From contig NZ_BCSX01000007.1 in NCBI RefSeq assembly GCF_001570425.1, positions 62,001 to 126,000 of the forward strand: a DNA stretch of 64,000 nucleotides, in the 5' to 3' direction. Source of the stretch: Mycolicibacterium brisbanense (GTDB lineage Bacteria; Actinomycetota; Actinomycetes; Mycobacteriales; Mycobacteriaceae). The notes beneath the pieces are model-generated. The model searched no databases and was not told the origin of the DNA. It saw nothing but the letters and a program-made list of their open reading frames with translations. The position numbers and the translations under genes were made by a program. Shown one piece after another: positions 17,968-26,802 of the stretch. Positions within the stretch are counted from its first letter, which is position 1, and every line of letters begins with the position of its first letter.

Positions 17968-18513
17968 TCAGGAGAACAGCGGGAGCCGCCACAGTGGCTG
18001 CCCGTGGTCGAGCATCCACAACCGCCGGGCATTCACCCGCACCAAACTCACCGACCCGGCGATGAGCACGAAGGCCAGCGCACCGCCCAGCACCGCCGTC
18101 AGCACCGACGCGAACATGTCGCCGGGGCCCGCCGTCGTGATGTCGAACCATGCGTCGCACAACAGCAGGATGCCTGTCGTGAAGGCCGGGAACACCAGCA
18201 CCTGACGGTGCATCCAGGTCAGGATCGCGGTGGCCGCCATGAAGAAGACGAGCACGCTGTCGAATCCGACCCAGGTCAGCGGCCAATCCCGCACGGTGTA
18301 GTTCTCGGGCAACGTCACCGACAGATAGACGATCCACGGGATCATGAAAATCGCACCGCCGGTCATCAGGCCGAGGTGTGCTTGCTTGAGTCTCGCAGGC
18401 AGTCCGCGCGGTTGGAGCTCCTCGAGTGGACGTTCGAGGCGTTGAATCAGCTCGCGCCGCTGCGCCGCCGTCATCGCGGCGATCTCCGTGTCGCTCAGGA
18501 TGTCATCTGTCAT
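17968..18513 (-). CDS. Integral membrane protein of unknown function, 181 aa
   Basis: A 181-residue protein with a charged N-terminal helix (residues 1-45, TAAQRRELIQRLERPLEEL) followed by four membrane segments (IFMIPWIVYLSVTL, WVGFDSVLVFFMAATAILTW, VFPAFTTGILLLCDAWFDI, VLGGALAFVLIAGSV). The ATG at 18513 begins MTDDILSDTEIAAM. No catalytic motif is visible and I do not recognise a named family. A perfect 11-base inverted repeat lies 22 bases upstream of the start. Confidence 0.78.
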   Translation of the reverse strand: MTDDILSDTEIAAMTAAQRRELIQRLERPLEELQPRGLPARLKQAHLGLMTGGAIFMIPWIVYLSVTLPENYTVRDWPLTWVGFDSVLVFFMAATAILTWMHRQVLVFPAFTTGILLLCDAWFDITTAGPGDMFASVLTAVLGGALAFVLIAGSVSLVRVNARRLWMLDHGQPLWRLPLFS

Positions 18514-18535
18514 CGCCGTTGCCCGTTTGCTACTC

Positions 18536-18569
18536 AAACCCTGGGCATCCGAATCGACGCCCAGGGTTT
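18536..18569. repeat. Long perfect inverted repeat in the divergent intergenic region
   Basis: AAACCCTGGGC and GCCCAGGGTTT, 11-base arms with a 12-base spacer, lie between the divergent membrane-protein genes. It starts 23 bases upstream of the minus-strand ATG, so it could be an operator or a leader hairpin of that gene. Confidence 0.65.
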
Positions 18570-18705
18570 CCACCCTAACCACCGGCGTCGGCGTCCATGC
18601 CGATTTGCCCACAACCAGGCTTGTCACAGCGAACGAGATCGATTGCCCCAGAATCGGTCTGGCACAGTGGGAGATAAGCGTGCGATGGCCGGTGTCCCGG
18701 AAGGT

Positions 18706-18719
18706 GGGACTTTCGACTC
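18706..18719. promoter_or_regulatory. DosR-box-like sequence
   Basis: GGGACTTTCGACTC matches the core DosR palindrome GGGACTwwAGTCCC at 11 of 14 positions, with an intact left half. It lies 75 bases upstream of an Rv1733c-like gene; Rv1733c itself is a DosR-regulon gene in M. tuberculosis. Confidence 0.4.
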
Positions 18720-18793
18720 TGTGGTGCCCGCCGCGATTTGGGGCAGTGTGGATCGTGTCGGGTGGCTGCCGACCGGGTATACGAGGAGGGATC

Positions 18794-19378
18794 ATGGAGA
18801 CCTTCACGCTCAACGCCGGAACCTGGATCCGCCGGCTCGCAACCCGCGGCCCGCTGGTCCGCACGAGCGATCGAATCGAGGCCGCTGTCGGCTTCCTTGT
18901 GCTGGTCTTGGTACTGCTGGCCATGCCCGTGGCCGGGGCCATCGGCACGACGGCCTACGACACTCGCGTGCATGAGTACGCCGCTCAGCGGCTCACCACC
19001 CACCGCGTCGACGCCGTGACCACGGACGCCAGCGCGCCGAGCAAGATGCGCAATCAAGATGCCTTCGTGACGCCGGTCCAGTGGCAGTTCGCGGGTAAGC
19101 AGCACATCGACACCGTCCGGACCCCGGTGAGATTGAAACCCGGCGACCACAAGTCCGTGTGGGTCGACGGTGCAGGCAATCGGACCGTGGCTCCCCTGAC
19201 CGACCGCGATGCGGCGATCGACGCGGCCGGTATCGCGATCGTGTCGTGGCTGGCGGTCGCCGGAGTCGGTGCGACCCTGCTGGTCGTGGTGCACAACCGG
19301 GTCGATCGGCGCCGCTACGCCGGATGGGACCGTGAACTGGAGGACCTCGCCGACAACGGACGGACGAATCGCAGCTGA
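18794..19378 (+). CDS. Rv1733c-like two-helix membrane protein
   Basis: A 194-residue member of the mycobacterial Rv1733c family. One membrane segment lies near the N-terminus (about residues 31-54, GFLVLVLVLLAMPVAGAIG) and one near the C-terminus (AIVSWLAVAGVGATLLVVVHN), with an extracytoplasmic domain between containing the family stretch VQWQF...VWVDGAGNRT. The ATG follows GAGGAGGG. Rv1733c is a dormancy-induced antigen of unknown function. A DosR-like sequence upstream supports hypoxia control but is imperfect. Confidence 0.85.
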   Translation: METFTLNAGTWIRRLATRGPLVRTSDRIEAAVGFLVLVLVLLAMPVAGAIGTTAYDTRVHEYAAQRLTTHRVDAVTTDASAPSKMRNQDAFVTPVQWQFAGKQHIDTVRTPVRLKPGDHKSVWVDGAGNRTVAPLTDRDAAIDAAGIAIVSWLAVAGVGATLLVVVHNRVDRRRYAGWDRELEDLADNGRTNRS

Positions 19379-19648
19379 ACGCGTCGAACATCAAGCGGCA
19401 CCGGCACTTCCGGGCGTCCACGGCCCATCGAACGGCTTCCTGTGCCTAGCTATGCGTGGGCTGTGGATTGATGAGAATGTCTCTTGGAAACTGGCGCACA
19501 GAGTGACGCGTCGTAGAATTTTAGTTGTGCTTAGTACTTGCGGTGGGTCCCATGTCCCCGCCGCAGGTCAACAGCCATTTCACCATCGGACATCGCGCGG
19601 TCGGGAGCGACGCGATACGGCCACCGGGCCGTAGTTGAGGAGGTCGAC

Positions 19649-21865
19649 ATGTCGACTCTCAGTCCCCTGCCCCTGCGGGAGAATGTCATGCCACCCGCCG
19701 AGCCGACATCGCGGTGGCGCAGGCTCATCCCCCGCTCGCGCAGGGGCAAAACCGCCGTAGCCGGCGGGGTATCCGTGCTACTCGTCGCTGGCCTGCTGGG
19801 CGCGAGCTACGAGACCTCGCCCGGCGGCACCCTGTGGGGTGTCGAGAAGACGATTTTTCCGGCGCACGCGCAAGACGTCGCCCTCACCGCCGTCGTGAAC
19901 GACCTCAAGAACGCCCAGGACATTCTGGGCAGCGGACAGCAGCCCACAGCCGATCAGCTGACCGAGGCCCGCACGTATCTCAACCAGGCCAAGCAGGACC
20001 TGGACTACCTGTCCCCGTCACCGCAGCGGACCAACCTGCAGAACCTCTATTTGCAACTGACACAACAACTTCTGCAGTACACGCCCGGCTCGGCGCAAGA
20101 ACTTCCCGCACTGCCCGCACCGCCTCCGGCACCGCAGGCCGCCGCGGACCCGGGCAGCCCGTCTCAGCCGGCCGATGTCGCGCTGACCGGCGCGAGCGCG
20201 CCGACATGGGGCTACCCGATCACCGATCAGTCAGGCACCGTCGCGCCCGACGACTACGGCCCGCCGCCGCCCGACGTCCCATACGCCCCCGCGGCCGACT
20301 GGCCACAGCCCTACGCTCCTCCGCTGACGCCGAATCTCCAAGACCTCGGTTACTACGACCCGTCGTGGGGACCGCTCTACGGCTACGACCCCACCGATTG
20401 GTACAACTACAACCTCGGCGGCTACAACCAGTACGGTTACGACTTCCTCGGCTTCGACCGGTGGGGCTACGACCGCTGGGGGTATGACCGGTGGGGATAC
20501 GACCGCTGGGGCTACAACTGGGCCGGCTACAACTGGGCCGGGTACGACCGCGACGGCTGGGACCGCGACGGATGCAACGAATGGGGCCAACACCGTGGCC
20601 ACCCCGGTGACCCGCGCGATGTGGACTGGTACAACCGTCACCATCCGTACGCGCAGTACTACCAGTGGCGGTTCCGCCACGACGATCCGGTGTACCACCG
20701 CACTCAATGGGACCAGGCGCACGGATTCAACCCATACCTGTACCAGAACTGGAACATGAACCGGGACTGGCACAATCCGCGCAACCGCGACTGGGCGCCG
20801 ACCGTGCCGGTGGTCACCACCGTCAACTCGGTCACCAACGTCAACATCCATGCGTCCGCACCTGTCGTCAACCTGAATGCCTCACTGGCACAGTTCATCT
20901 CCAATGACACGGTGACGACAAACTCCGGGACGCTGATGAAGGACCTGGCGAACAAGTCGGCGCGAGACTTCACCAAAGAGCTCAGCCCACGGATCGTCAC
21001 TCCGGTCACGTCGCTGCCACCGTCAGCGGCGGAGAAAATACTCGCCACGCCCGCGGCTGACCACCAAACACCCTTCGCACCACCGGCATTGACCGCGCCT
21101 GCGCCGACAGCGCCGCCGTCGAAGGTGGCACCCGGGTTCACCGCACCCAAGGTTGCGCCGGTACCCGCCTTCACGCCGCCGACGGTCAAACAGCAAGGCA
21201 AGCCGGCGAACGTGGCACCAGGAGCAGACCCCGGGCTGGCGGCCATCCCACCGAAGGCCGGCTCACCGAACCCTGACGCGCAGAACCCTGCTGGCGTGCC
21301 ACCGGCCGAGCCGAAACCTGCTGGCCCACCAGAAGGTGCGCCGGTTCAGCTCCCGGACAACCCGGCGGTTCACGTGCCGCAGGGCCCGGCGTCAGAGGCA
21401 CCCGCACCGGATGCCCCGGCTCATCCGGTAGCGCCCGTTCCACAGGAGCCACCACAACAGCGGACCGCACCGGAACCACCGGCGCAGCACGAGGCTCCGG
21501 CTCCCGAGTGGCAAGCCCCGACTCCTGAGCCGCAGGCCCCGGTCCAGCAGAAGCCCGTTCACCAGGCGCCTGTGCCTGAGGCCCCGGCCGAGCAGAAGCC
21601 GGTGCAGCAAGCACCCGTGGAGGAAGCCCCCGCTCCACAGCGGCCGATCCGCCAGGCCCCGCCAGTGCACGAGGCACCGCCGGTCCAACAGGCACCGGTG
21701 CACGAGGCGCCGCCGGTCCAGCAGGCACCGGTACACGAGGCGCCGCCGATCCAGCAGGCACCGCCGGTGCACGAGGCGCCGCCTCCGCGCCCCGCCCCGG
21801 AGCCCCGTCAGGCCCCCGCCCCACGGGCACCTGCGTGCGCACCCCCGATGTGTATGACGAGATAA
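19649..21865 (+). CDS. Very large Trp/Tyr- and Pro-rich repeat protein with one membrane anchor
   Basis: A 738-residue protein. After a basic cytoplasmic N-terminus there is one membrane helix (about residues 33-54, VAGGVSVLLVAGLLGASYE), followed by a short domain with TSPGGTLWGVEKTIF and NDLKNAQDIL, which resembles the extracytoplasmic part of RsdA/DUF5667 anti-sigma proteins. Next come a Pro-rich stretch, a Tyr/Trp/Asp/Asn-rich block with eight tandem five-residue units of the YDRWG type (20453-20572), a region of mixed composition, and about 250 Pro/Ala/Gln/Glu-rich residues ending in HEAPPVQQAPV repeats. The start is set by GAGGAGG upstream. It is probably a wall-spanning surface protein; no enzyme motif is seen. 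Confidence 0.8.
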   Translation: MSTLSPLPLRENVMPPAEPTSRWRRLIPRSRRGKTAVAGGVSVLLVAGLLGASYETSPGGTLWGVEKTIFPAHAQDVALTAVVNDLKNAQDILGSGQQPTADQLTEARTYLNQAKQDLDYLSPSPQRTNLQNLYLQLTQQLLQYTPGSAQELPALPAPPPAPQAAADPGSPSQPADVALTGASAPTWGYPITDQSGTVAPDDYGPPPPDVPYAPAADWPQPYAPPLTPNLQDLGYYDPSWGPLYGYDPTDWYNYNLGGYNQYGYDFLGFDRWGYDRWGYDRWGYDRWGYNWAGYNWAGYDRDGWDRDGCNEWGQHRGHPGDPRDVDWYNRHHPYAQYYQWRFRHDDPVYHRTQWDQAHGFNPYLYQNWNMNRDWHNPRNRDWAPTVPVVTTVNSVTNVNIHASAPVVNLNASLAQFISNDTVTTNSGTLMKDLANKSARDFTKELSPRIVTPVTSLPPSAAEKILATPAADHQTPFAPPALTAPAPTAPPSKVAPGFTAPKVAPVPAFTPPTVKQQGKPANVAPGADPGLAAIPPKAGSPNPDAQNPAGVPPAEPKPAGPPEGAPVQLPDNPAVHVPQGPASEAPAPDAPAHPVAPVPQEPPQQRTAPEPPAQHEAPAPEWQAPTPEPQAPVQQKPVHQAPVPEAPAEQKPVQQAPVEEAPAPQRPIRQAPPVHEAPPVQQAPVHEAPPVQQAPVHEAPPIQQAPPVHEAPPPRPAPEPRQAPAPRAPACAPPMCMTR
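20453..20572 (+). repeat. Eight in-frame 15-base units encoding (Y/F/W)-D/N-R/W-W/A/D-G
   Basis: The units read FDRWG, YDRWG three times, YNWAG twice, YDRDG and WDRDG. Codons vary between units (ctgggg, gtgggg), so this is an old repeat or one held by selection at protein level. Confidence 0.9.
21661..21783 (+). repeat. Proline-rich coding repeats at the 3' end of the large surface protein
   Basis: Repeated coding units for PPVHEAPPVQQAPVHEA, with nearly identical nucleotides between copies (gtgcacgaggc, ccggtccagcaggcacc). Such near-identical copies can vary in number between strains by slippage. Confidence 0.85.
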
Positions 21866-21878
21866 CCGAATTCACGGC

Positions 21879-21907
21879 CGGAGGGCCCCGATTCCCGGGG
21901 CCCTCCG
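21879..21907. terminator. Strong bidirectional terminator hairpin
   Basis: CGGAGGGCCCC and GGGGCCCTCCG form an 11-base perfect stem with a 7-base loop, between the convergent ends of the large surface protein and the PucR regulator. Confidence 0.85.
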
Positions 21908-21915
21908 TCGATGGA

Positions 21916-23490
21916 TCAGCGCGCCTCCTGCAGCTGGAGCAGAGCGAGCTGCAGCGTTATCACCAGACGAGACAAGGGATCCTCGATGTCGATGTCGACT
22001 TCCTCACGAAGTTTGCCGATGCGATACCGGACCGTGTTGACATGCACGTTCAACCGTGCGGCGGCGGCACGAGAATCGGCACCGGTGAGCAGGTATTCGC
22101 GCAGCGTCTTGACGTACTCGGTGCCGTTCTGCAGGTCGAGGGACGTCAGCTGGCGCACCGGACCGCTCCGCACGATCTCGGCGGCCAGTGGACTGGTGGC
22201 CAACCGCAGTAGCGCGGCGGTCGGCCAGACGTTGTCGAAGACGGCGACGCGTTCGTGATGTCCATGGCGGGCGACCGACAGCGCGCGTTCAGCTTGCAGC
22301 CGGGCCTGGGGCAGTTGGCCGGGACCCATCGCGGGTGAACTGAGCCCGATGCAGATTCCCGGGATGTCCGCGAAGAGTGCGATGATCCGGTCGGTGAGCG
22401 CGGCGTCTGCTGTCGGCGCCGACACGATGACATAGAGCAAATCGTTGAGATCGCCGACGATCAACTGGACGTCGCCCACGAGTTTCGCGCGATCCAACAG
22501 GTGCACCACCCGCGACTTCGCGTGAGTTCTGCGGTCCGGTGTGAGCTCGAAGGCCGCCGCGATGACCCAGTGCACACCATCAGGCAACACCTGCGCGTGG
22601 CTCGCCACGTCGGACTCGTCGCCGCTGTGCAGAAGCCGGGCAAGATGCTCAACCTCCACGCGACGCACGCGGCCGAGCACACCGTCAAGCTGCACCAGGT
22701 GCGTCGCGGCCCGGGCGGCACAGCGCAGAAAGCCGGCGCGTGCCTCGGGCCCCGGACTCGCTGCTGTGGGCGGCAATACCGCCCACAGCAGGCCCAAGAC
22801 CTCGTGATCGCTGCGGATCGGCACCACGAGACGTGGCCGTGCGCCCGGCGACACATCCTGCAGCACAAGCGGTTCCTGCGCCGCCAGGACCGCACGAAGG
22901 GTGCCGTTGCGCCGTAACTCCTCGATGACCGGCGCGGGTGTTCGACGGTGCAGCAACGTCTGGATGCGAACATCGTCGGTATCGGATTGATCGGCGGAGT
23001 AGGCCAGAATCCGGTGCAGCGAGTCCTCCACCGTGACCGCGCCGCCCGCGATTGACGCAGCGGCGTCGGCGATACCGAACAGATCCAGTGAACCCGGTGT
23101 CGCGCCCTGAGGCCGAGAGGTCTCAGGTGCACTGATGCGCTCGACCCGGCGCAGCACGTCATTCCAGCTGGTCTGGGCCGACACCCGCAGTATCGCCGCG
23201 CCGACGCTGAGCGCCAGGTCGTGTGCCGAGGGCGACAGTTCGCCGCGAACGACGAGTGCCGCCACTGCCGTTTCGCCGATGGCGGTTCCGGCAAGCCGGA
23301 CGACGGCATCGGATGCGGTGTCGATGAGAAGCACGATCGCATCCTCGGGAAGACCCGCGCCATGCGTCGCGAAATCCGCCTCGTCGAGGACGACGACCCG
23401 ACCCACCGACACCGCCATCCCCCGGGGGTGCTCAAGGACCTCGCAATCGAGCACCTCGACAAGGTCGGCCAGCGTCGCCCCTGCCGACAT
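21916..23490 (-). CDS. PucR-family transcriptional regulator
   Basis: A 524-residue regulator. The C-terminal 60 residues are the PucR helix-turn-helix: LREYLLTGADSRAAAARLNVHVNTVRYRIGKL (in pieces), followed by LVITLQLALLQLQ. The central region is GGDEF-like/GAF-like as in other CdaR/PucR proteins. It is the third gene of a leftward unit with an APC permease and an SDR (6-base gap from the SDR), so it probably responds to the compound they import and oxidise. The ATG at 23490 follows a GGCGGG sequence. Confidence 0.86.
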   Translation of the reverse strand: MSAGATLADLVEVLDCEVLEHPRGMAVSVGRVVVLDEADFATHGAGLPEDAIVLLIDTASDAVVRLAGTAIGETAVAALVVRGELSPSAHDLALSVGAAILRVSAQTSWNDVLRRVERISAPETSRPQGATPGSLDLFGIADAAASIAGGAVTVEDSLHRILAYSADQSDTDDVRIQTLLHRRTPAPVIEELRRNGTLRAVLAAQEPLVLQDVSPGARPRLVVPIRSDHEVLGLLWAVLPPTAASPGPEARAGFLRCAARAATHLVQLDGVLGRVRRVEVEHLARLLHSGDESDVASHAQVLPDGVHWVIAAAFELTPDRRTHAKSRVVHLLDRAKLVGDVQLIVGDLNDLLYVIVSAPTADAALTDRIIALFADIPGICIGLSSPAMGPGQLPQARLQAERALSVARHGHHERVAVFDNVWPTAALLRLATSPLAAEIVRSGPVRQLTSLDLQNGTEYVKTLREYLLTGADSRAAAARLNVHVNTVRYRIGKLREEVDIDIEDPLSRLVITLQLALLQLQEAR

Positions 23491-23496
23491 CCCGCC

Positions 23497-24303
23497 TCAG
23501 CCTGCCGTCATGCCGCCGTCGACGACGACAGCGCTGCCGGTCATGAAACTCGACAGATCGCTGGCGAGAAACGCGGCGACGTTCGCGATTTCCGCCGGCC
23601 GGCCTTCACGGCCCATGGGTTGCCAGTCCGGCAGTGTTGCCCGCACGGTGTCGAGGCCTCCGAGACGCTCGGCGTGGGCGAGGTTGATCGGCGTATCGAC
23701 CCATCCCGGACATATGCAGTTGCACCGAACCCCGGCATCGGCGAAGTCGAGTGCGACGCTCTTCGTCAGCATCAGGAGCGCACCCTTGCTGACGCAATAC
23801 GACGCCAGCATCTTTTCTGCGACAAGGCTGTTCACCGAACCCATGTTGATGATGCTGCCGCCGCCCGCTTCCAGCATGTGCGGGATCGCCAGTTGGCACG
23901 CAACGAACGCGGCGCGGACGTTCACGCCGAAACTGCGGTCGAAGTCTTGCAGCGACGTTTCGACCACGGTCCCCGGCAGCGAGACCGCGGCATTGTTCAC
24001 CAGCGTGGTCAAGCGTCCGAAGCGCGCGATCGTCGCGTCGACGAGGGCGGCCATCTCCGTCTCACTGCTGACATCTGCCCGAAACGGCAAGACCCTGTCG
24101 GGATCCTCGGTCAGCTCGGCGGTTACGTGGACACCGGCCTCATCGATATCCGCTGCCACCACCTGCGCGCCGGCCCGCACGAATGCGACCGTGATGGCTC
24201 GGCCGATGCCGCTGGCCGCGCCCGTCACAATCGCGGTCCGGCCCTGCAAGCTGAGCGGGATCGACGGCGAGGCCACAACGTTGGGTTGAATCACATCAGT
24301 CAT
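23497..24303 (-). CDS. Short-chain dehydrogenase/reductase
   Basis: A 268-residue SDR with cofactor motif TGAASGIG, acidic DIDE after strand 2 (NAD preference), NNAA, the catalytic Ser in SIINMGSV and YCVSK as YxxxK. The ATG at 24303 overlaps the permease stop by 8 bases. As part of the permease-SDR-PucR operon it probably oxidises the alcohol or amino alcohol taken up by the permease; the substrate is unknown. Confidence 0.87.
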   Translation of the reverse strand: MTDVIQPNVVASPSIPLSLQGRTAIVTGAASGIGRAITVAFVRAGAQVVAADIDEAGVHVTAELTEDPDRVLPFRADVSSETEMAALVDATIARFGRLTTLVNNAAVSLPGTVVETSLQDFDRSFGVNVRAAFVACQLAIPHMLEAGGGSIINMGSVNSLVAEKMLASYCVSKGALLMLTKSVALDFADAGVRCNCICPGWVDTPINLAHAERLGGLDTVRATLPDWQPMGREGRPAEIANVAAFLASDLSSFMTGSAVVVDGGMTAG

Positions 24304-25768
24304 CTTTGCCCTCCTCACCGGCGTTGTCACCGGAAAACATGACAGCGCCGGCGGATTCGAATTCGGCTTTGTGGGTGCGCCACAAGGTGGTCGCGATAAC
24401 GACGCCCAGCACCAACCATCCAGCAACGAAGAACAACACGATGTTGTTGGGATACAGCGGGATCGGCACCAGCGAGTAGTACAGCCCGAGTAGAAGTATC
24501 GCCGTGGCGACCGCCGGGATCACACCGTGACGGACAATGTTCCACTCCGGACGGTAGCGCTTCCAATAGAGCACCGGGACAGACAAATTCCCCAGCACAT
24601 ACACGACGATGACGCCCAGGGTGATGATCAGGCCGATGAACGCGGCGCCGGGAACCGGGCCGAGCCACACTCCGACGCCGATGGCCAGCACCGCATTGAA
24701 GGCTGCGGTCGCCAGGATCGCGGTCCACGGGGTCTGCCACTTGGTGTGGGTGCGGCCGAAGGACTTCGGGAACAGACCGGCACGGCCAAGCGCGTACATC
24801 ACGCGTGATCCGGCATTGACACCGGCGAGCGAGATCGCCAACGCGCTGTTGAGCAACGCGAAGGCCACCAGGATCCACAGCCACGGGGCGACCACGTTGG
24901 CCAGCGTGAAGAACGGGCTGGGCTCATCGGCGATGCCCGTCGCCTTGTCGATTCCCCACCCCATCACCAATGCGTAGTCGACGAAAACCCACACCGCACC
25001 AACGAGCAGGATCGACAACATCACGACGCGCGGGATCACCTTGCGTGGCGCTACCGTCTCTTCGGCGAGCGGTGCGGCCGACTCGAAACCCGTGAAGAGC
25101 AGAACGCTGAACGCGAATGCGAGGAACAGCGACTGCTGAGAATCGACGTGCGGGAACGCGAACGGTTCGGCCGACACGTGACCGGTATGGATCAGCACGG
25201 CAACGGCATACGCGACGATCACGACCGTCTCGAACAAGCCCAGGAGCACGGTGGCGCGCGCGGAAAGCTTGGCGCCCAACAGGGTCAGAGCGGTGACGAT
25301 CGCGATCAGCACGAGCGTCAGCAGCCACCAGGGGATGGTGATGCCCAGCTGCTGCTCGATCACCGGCTGCAGGATGCCTCCGGTGGCCAACAGGATGAAC
25401 GCCGGCTGCGGTGGGTCGTAGAGCAGATATGACCACGACGTGACGAAGCCGGCACGGCCGCCCAGGCTGTTGCTCACATACGTGTAATAGCCACCCGCTG
25501 ACGGCAATTTGCGCGCGAGCGACACCACGCAAAGGCCGGTGAGCAGGACTGCCACCATCGCGGCGATCAGCAGCAGCGGCGACGAGGCGCCCACGAGGCC
25601 GGCGATGACCGGCGCCAGGATGATGATTCCCGCCGCAGGCCCCAGATGACTGACGGCCTGGAACAACGCCTCGCGGGCCGTGATGACCCCCGCAGCAAGA
25701 CCGCCGTCTTGTATCGCCTCCGGGTCGGCATCGGTTTCCTTGGTTTCGGACTTCTCAAGAGTCACCAT
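24296..25768 (-). CDS. APC-superfamily amino acid/amine permease
   Basis: A 490-residue permease with about twelve helices. It contains AVSHLGPAAGIIILAP in the first helix, LPSAGGYYTYVSNSLG, and FTGFESAAPLAEET in helix 6, characteristic of the amino acid/ethanolamine/GABA permease group. The hydrophilic N- and C-termini are about 25 residues each. First gene of the leftward operon; the start has GAGGAG five bases upstream. A short inverted repeat CACTCGGCTGAGTG (25793-25806) lies 25 bases upstream of the ATG and could be the PucR site. Confidence 0.88.
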   Translation of the reverse strand: MVTLEKSETKETDADPEAIQDGGLAAGVITAREALFQAVSHLGPAAGIIILAPVIAGLVGASSPLLLIAAMVAVLLTGLCVVSLARKLPSAGGYYTYVSNSLGGRAGFVTSWSYLLYDPPQPAFILLATGGILQPVIEQQLGITIPWWLLTLVLIAIVTALTLLGAKLSARATVLLGLFETVVIVAYAVAVLIHTGHVSAEPFAFPHVDSQQSLFLAFAFSVLLFTGFESAAPLAEETVAPRKVIPRVVMLSILLVGAVWVFVDYALVMGWGIDKATGIADEPSPFFTLANVVAPWLWILVAFALLNSALAISLAGVNAGSRVMYALGRAGLFPKSFGRTHTKWQTPWTAILATAAFNAVLAIGVGVWLGPVPGAAFIGLIITLGVIVVYVLGNLSVPVLYWKRYRPEWNIVRHGVIPAVATAILLLGLYYSLVPIPLYPNNIVLFFVAGWLVLGVVIATTLWRTHKAEFESAGAVMFSGDNAGEEGKDD

Positions 25769-26044
25769 CGCTCCTCAGTGTTTCTGCAGCCCCACTCGGC
25801 TGAGTGATCAGGTTCGGCACCGTATGAGGCACTCTTCCGCCGAAAGTCACCGCAGACCATGTGTGGCCGGTCCAACGTTCGACGACGACTTTGGACAGCG
25901 AAAACAACGGACGCCGCCGTGCGCCGTCGCCCACATCGCAGTCGTCGACCACTACACGCCGGACCCGATGCCACTGATCGGCGCTTGGCCGACTACCATG
26001 AGTCGTCCCTGTGGGTTTTCACCACCTATTTCGATAGGTCCCGA

Positions 26045-26117
26045 GCCCCCGTAGCTCAGGGGATAGAGCACGGCTCTCCTAAAGCCGGTGTCGCAGGTTC
26101 GAATCCTGCCGGGGGCA
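26045..26117 (+). tRNA. tRNA-Arg (anticodon CCU)
   Basis: A complete 73-base cloverleaf. The acceptor stem GCCCCCG/CGGGGGC is perfect, the anticodon stem CGGCT/AGCCG is perfect, and the loop CTCCTAA gives anticodon CCT at 26078-26080. The T arm is GCAGG TTCGAAT CCTGC, and A is the discriminator. CCA is not encoded. It reads the rare AGG codon. Confidence 0.97.
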
Positions 26118-26314
26118 CACGTCAGAAGCTATATCTAGCTGTGCTACGTAACGTCGACCCATCGATTATTCACCGGTTGTAGTCCGGTCGAGCAGGTGCC
26201 GACCACCGTGAGAACACGACCGCGTGGCACGGGGCCGAAGAGGACCCGTTTGGTAGCCCGGTCAGGTGCCGTCAAGACCGCAATAACGCCAGGACAGCGG
26301 CCTATGATTTCGCC

Positions 26315-26677
26315 ATGATCCACACAGCGGTGATCGGTGTTTGCGAATACCGGATCAATCCTGACGAAAAAGACGTCATCGACGCGCACTGGATCACAGC
26401 TGACCAAGTCGAGGAGGGCGCCAAGGTCTGCCGAGGCCGCGCAACCGGCGACACATCCGACGGCTTTCCCGGTGACTACCACGTTCAGTACTTCAGCGCC
26501 GAAGACGAATTGGTGGGCGATTTGGATCTGCGTATCGAACGGCTCGGGGATGCTTGTCGCCTGACCTGGCGGAACCGTCCCGATGCCGAATCTGCGCCCG
26601 GCGAAATCGTTTTCGAGGGAATCGGTTTCCCGACTGACGGCCAATCGATGGTGTTGACCTACTGGATGACGGAATAG
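26315..26677 (+). CDS. Hypothetical protein, 120 aa
   Basis: A 120-residue acidic soluble protein (MIHTAVIGVCEYRINPDEKD...), with no signal peptide, membrane segment or known motif. The base composition looks less GC-rich than its neighbours and no strong ribosome site precedes the ATG. Coding status rests on an uninterrupted frame with plausible amino-acid composition and alternating hydrophobic strands. Its place just after a tRNA gene fits an acquired or strain-specific gene, but no attachment-site duplication was found. Confidence 0.55.
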   Translation: MIHTAVIGVCEYRINPDEKDVIDAHWITADQVEEGAKVCRGRATGDTSDGFPGDYHVQYFSAEDELVGDLDLRIERLGDACRLTWRNRPDAESAPGEIVFEGIGFPTDGQSMVLTYWMTE

Positions 26678-26802
26678 GCACGCCTGATTCTTCCCAACAT
26701 CTTTCACGCCGGCTGGGCGTACCTGGCCTGATCTCCGCCCCCCAGGCGTGGCCGCGAAACTGCCGCGAATAAGCAGTCGACAGGTACGGGACAATCGATG
26801 TC

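Noticed and set aside
20453..20572. Tandem 15-base repeats as a CRISPR or transposon feature
   Set aside because: The units are in frame, contiguous without spacers and lie inside a coding sequence.
25769..26044. Short open frames between the permease and the tRNA
   Set aside because: Overlapping short readings on both strands without start signals or recognisable sequence; treated as intergenic.
26144..26794. 216-codon minus-strand frame around the 120-aa hypothetical gene
   Set aside because: Low-complexity shadow with no ribosome site; the plus-strand reading is more plausible, although both are weak.
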